The notes beneath the pieces were generated by a model. It was given only the letters and a program-made list of their open reading frames with translations. It was not told where the DNA came from and did not search any database. The translations under genes were made by a program, and so were the position numbers. Positions 63,277 to 64,000 of a DNA stretch of 64,000 nucleotides are shown piece after piece (position 1 is the first letter of the stretch; each line of letters starts with the position of its first letter). Source of the stretch: Nannocystis sp. RBIL2 (GTDB lineage: Bacteria > Myxococcota_A > Polyangia > Nannocystales > Nannocystaceae); the NCBI RefSeq assembly GCF_026626745.1, contig NZ_JAPNJW010000002.1, positions 2,752,151-2,816,150 of the forward strand, given 5' to 3'.

Positions 63277-64000
63277 TCACCGCCCGCAGCAGGCCGTCCA
63301 GCAGCACGAGCCGTCGTCTTGCCCGCAGTTTTGCCCGCCGTTCGTCCAGCTGCAGTCGCAGGCGTCCATCTCTTCCTGCGAGCAGCTGCCGCCGCCGCCC
63401 TTGCAGGCCTGGATGTCGTCGAGCGGACCGCGGTCGATGCCGGAGATGGCGACCAGCTGCGGCGGGCAGGCCACCTCTTGATAATGCAGGTTCGGGTTGT
63501 CGGCCGCCTCGTACCATTGCACGTACCACTCGCAGCCGGCGGCCAGCTCGGCCAGGCCCGGCTCGTCGAACACGGCGGCGCAGCGGCCGAGCACGCACTG
63601 CTTGATCTGCTCGTGGTTGCCGCCCTGCTGCTGGCAGTGCGTCATGAACCCGCCGTAGGTCGCCCCGAGCTCCGACGTGTCGACGTTCCATTGATACGAG
63701 CAGGCGTCGAACAGACCGACCCCGCCGCCGGGCGTCAGGATGTCGAACTGCCCGCCGGCGACGTCGTGGCCGATGTTCGTCGCCTGCACGATCATCGTCT
63801 TGTTCGACAGCGCCACCGAGCCCGGGTCCTGCGCGTTGTAGTGGCCCGTCCCGTCGAAGTCGAGCTGGTAGCAGCGCCCGCAGATGTCGCCCTGGGCCGG
63901 CACCGCCGCGAAGCCGTAGGCCAGCGTGTCCGACACCGCCCACGGCGCGCCGCTGTAGCAGGTGAACGCGCTGTTCTGCGCCGGCGACTGGCACGAGCTC
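63277..64000 (-). CDS. Glycoside hydrolase family 45 endoglucanase (N-terminus off window)
   Basis: About 241 residues are visible; the frame continues off the right edge (SSCQSPAQNSAFTCYSGAPW). Matches GH45: LAYGFAAVPAQ, CGRCYQLDFDGTG, TMIVQATNIGHDVAGGQFDI and LTPGGGVGLFDAC, which includes the catalytic acid Asp of the QFDI motif. The catalytic base, in the N-terminal YxDCC motif, lies outside the window. The last 40 residues are Cys-rich (DGSCCWTACC), a tail seen in other secreted proteins of this type. It should hydrolyse cellulose or glucomannan. Confidence 0.85.
   Translation of the reverse strand, partial: SSCQSPAQNSAFTCYSGAPWAVSDTLAYGFAAVPAQGDICGRCYQLDFDGTGHYNAQDPGSVALSNKTMIVQATNIGHDVAGGQFDILTPGGGVGLFDACSYQWNVDTSELGATYGGFMTHCQQQGGNHEQIKQCVLGRCAAVFDEPGLAELAAGCEWYVQWYEAADNPNLHYQEVACPPQLVAISGIDRGPLDDIQACKGGGGSCSQEEMDACDCSWTNGGQNCGQDDGSCCWTACCGR

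Overview
The window is about 64 kb of very GC-rich DNA from a bacterium that looks like a nannocystine myxobacterium (Myxococcota, Nannocystis-like). This is inferred from style. There are many lipoproteins whose signal peptide is followed by a Ser/Thr/Asp/Gly-rich linker, eukaryote-like Ser/Thr kinases (one fused to a long TPR tail), an FHA protein, secreted plant-polymer hydrolases, a probable selenoprotein and little operon clustering. No rRNA, tRNA, CRISPR array, prophage or insertion sequence was recognised.

Layout. 1-467: truncated zinc-ribbon/lipoprotein gene. 586-6172: a compact RiPP-type peptide cluster. It has two near-identical 54-residue precursors with a Cys-Cys-Val-Ile-Ile-Cys core, a divergent PqqD-like/2OG-Fe(II) oxygenase, a phytanoyl-CoA-dioxygenase-like enzyme, a methyltransferase, the first 100 residues of an MNIO (DUF692) enzyme, and a glycosyltransferase whose C-terminal half resembles MNIO partner proteins. 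The MNIO is cut off and runs out of frame into the glycosyltransferase. 6446-11240: two lipoproteins flanking an actinobacterial-looking MerR regulator and cytochrome P450 that share an operator-like sequence. 11318-15206: zinc alcohol dehydrogenase, membrane Ser/Thr kinase, SMI1/KNR4 protein. 15413-20191: M35-like metallopeptidase lipoprotein, a small lipoprotein/coiled-coil pair, TrmO. 20297-29206: MATE transporter, FAD oxidoreductase, YwqK/SMI1-like protein, PDZ lipoprotein, ECF sigma factor plus thioredoxin, and an ene-reductase/Rrf2 pair divergent from an NAD(P)-binding oxidoreductase. 29425-38245: lipoprotein, FHA protein, M23-like protein, erythromycin-esterase-like lipoprotein, selenoprotein, sterol-desaturase-like protein, a His/Cys-dyad protein and a membrane protein. 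38428-49930: frameshifted GH31 glycosidase, second fatty-acid-hydroxylase-like protein, DUF1835 protein, a large lipoprotein, a 1317-residue pseudokinase-TPR protein and two small genes. 50049-56484: exported threonine-aldolase homologue and a TetR-RND efflux operon. 56772-64000: GH44 glucanase, tandem TlpA-like lipoprotein, NACHT-transmembrane protein and a partial GH45 glucanase.

Three things stand out. (1) The peptide cluster at 586-6172 combines MNIO chemistry with two other oxygenases, a methyltransferase and a glycosyltransferase on a twin Cys-rich precursor. (2) A redoxin lipoprotein at 34983-35747 is read through an in-frame UGA that replaces the first Cys of a CxxC motif and is followed by a hairpin. 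(3) A family of tandem 14-bp repeats with core RCATGYCC, mostly placed just beyond stop codons, recurs at eleven or more sites, with related palindromes inside genes. All functions are read from the sequence and from knowledge of the families; no database search was run.
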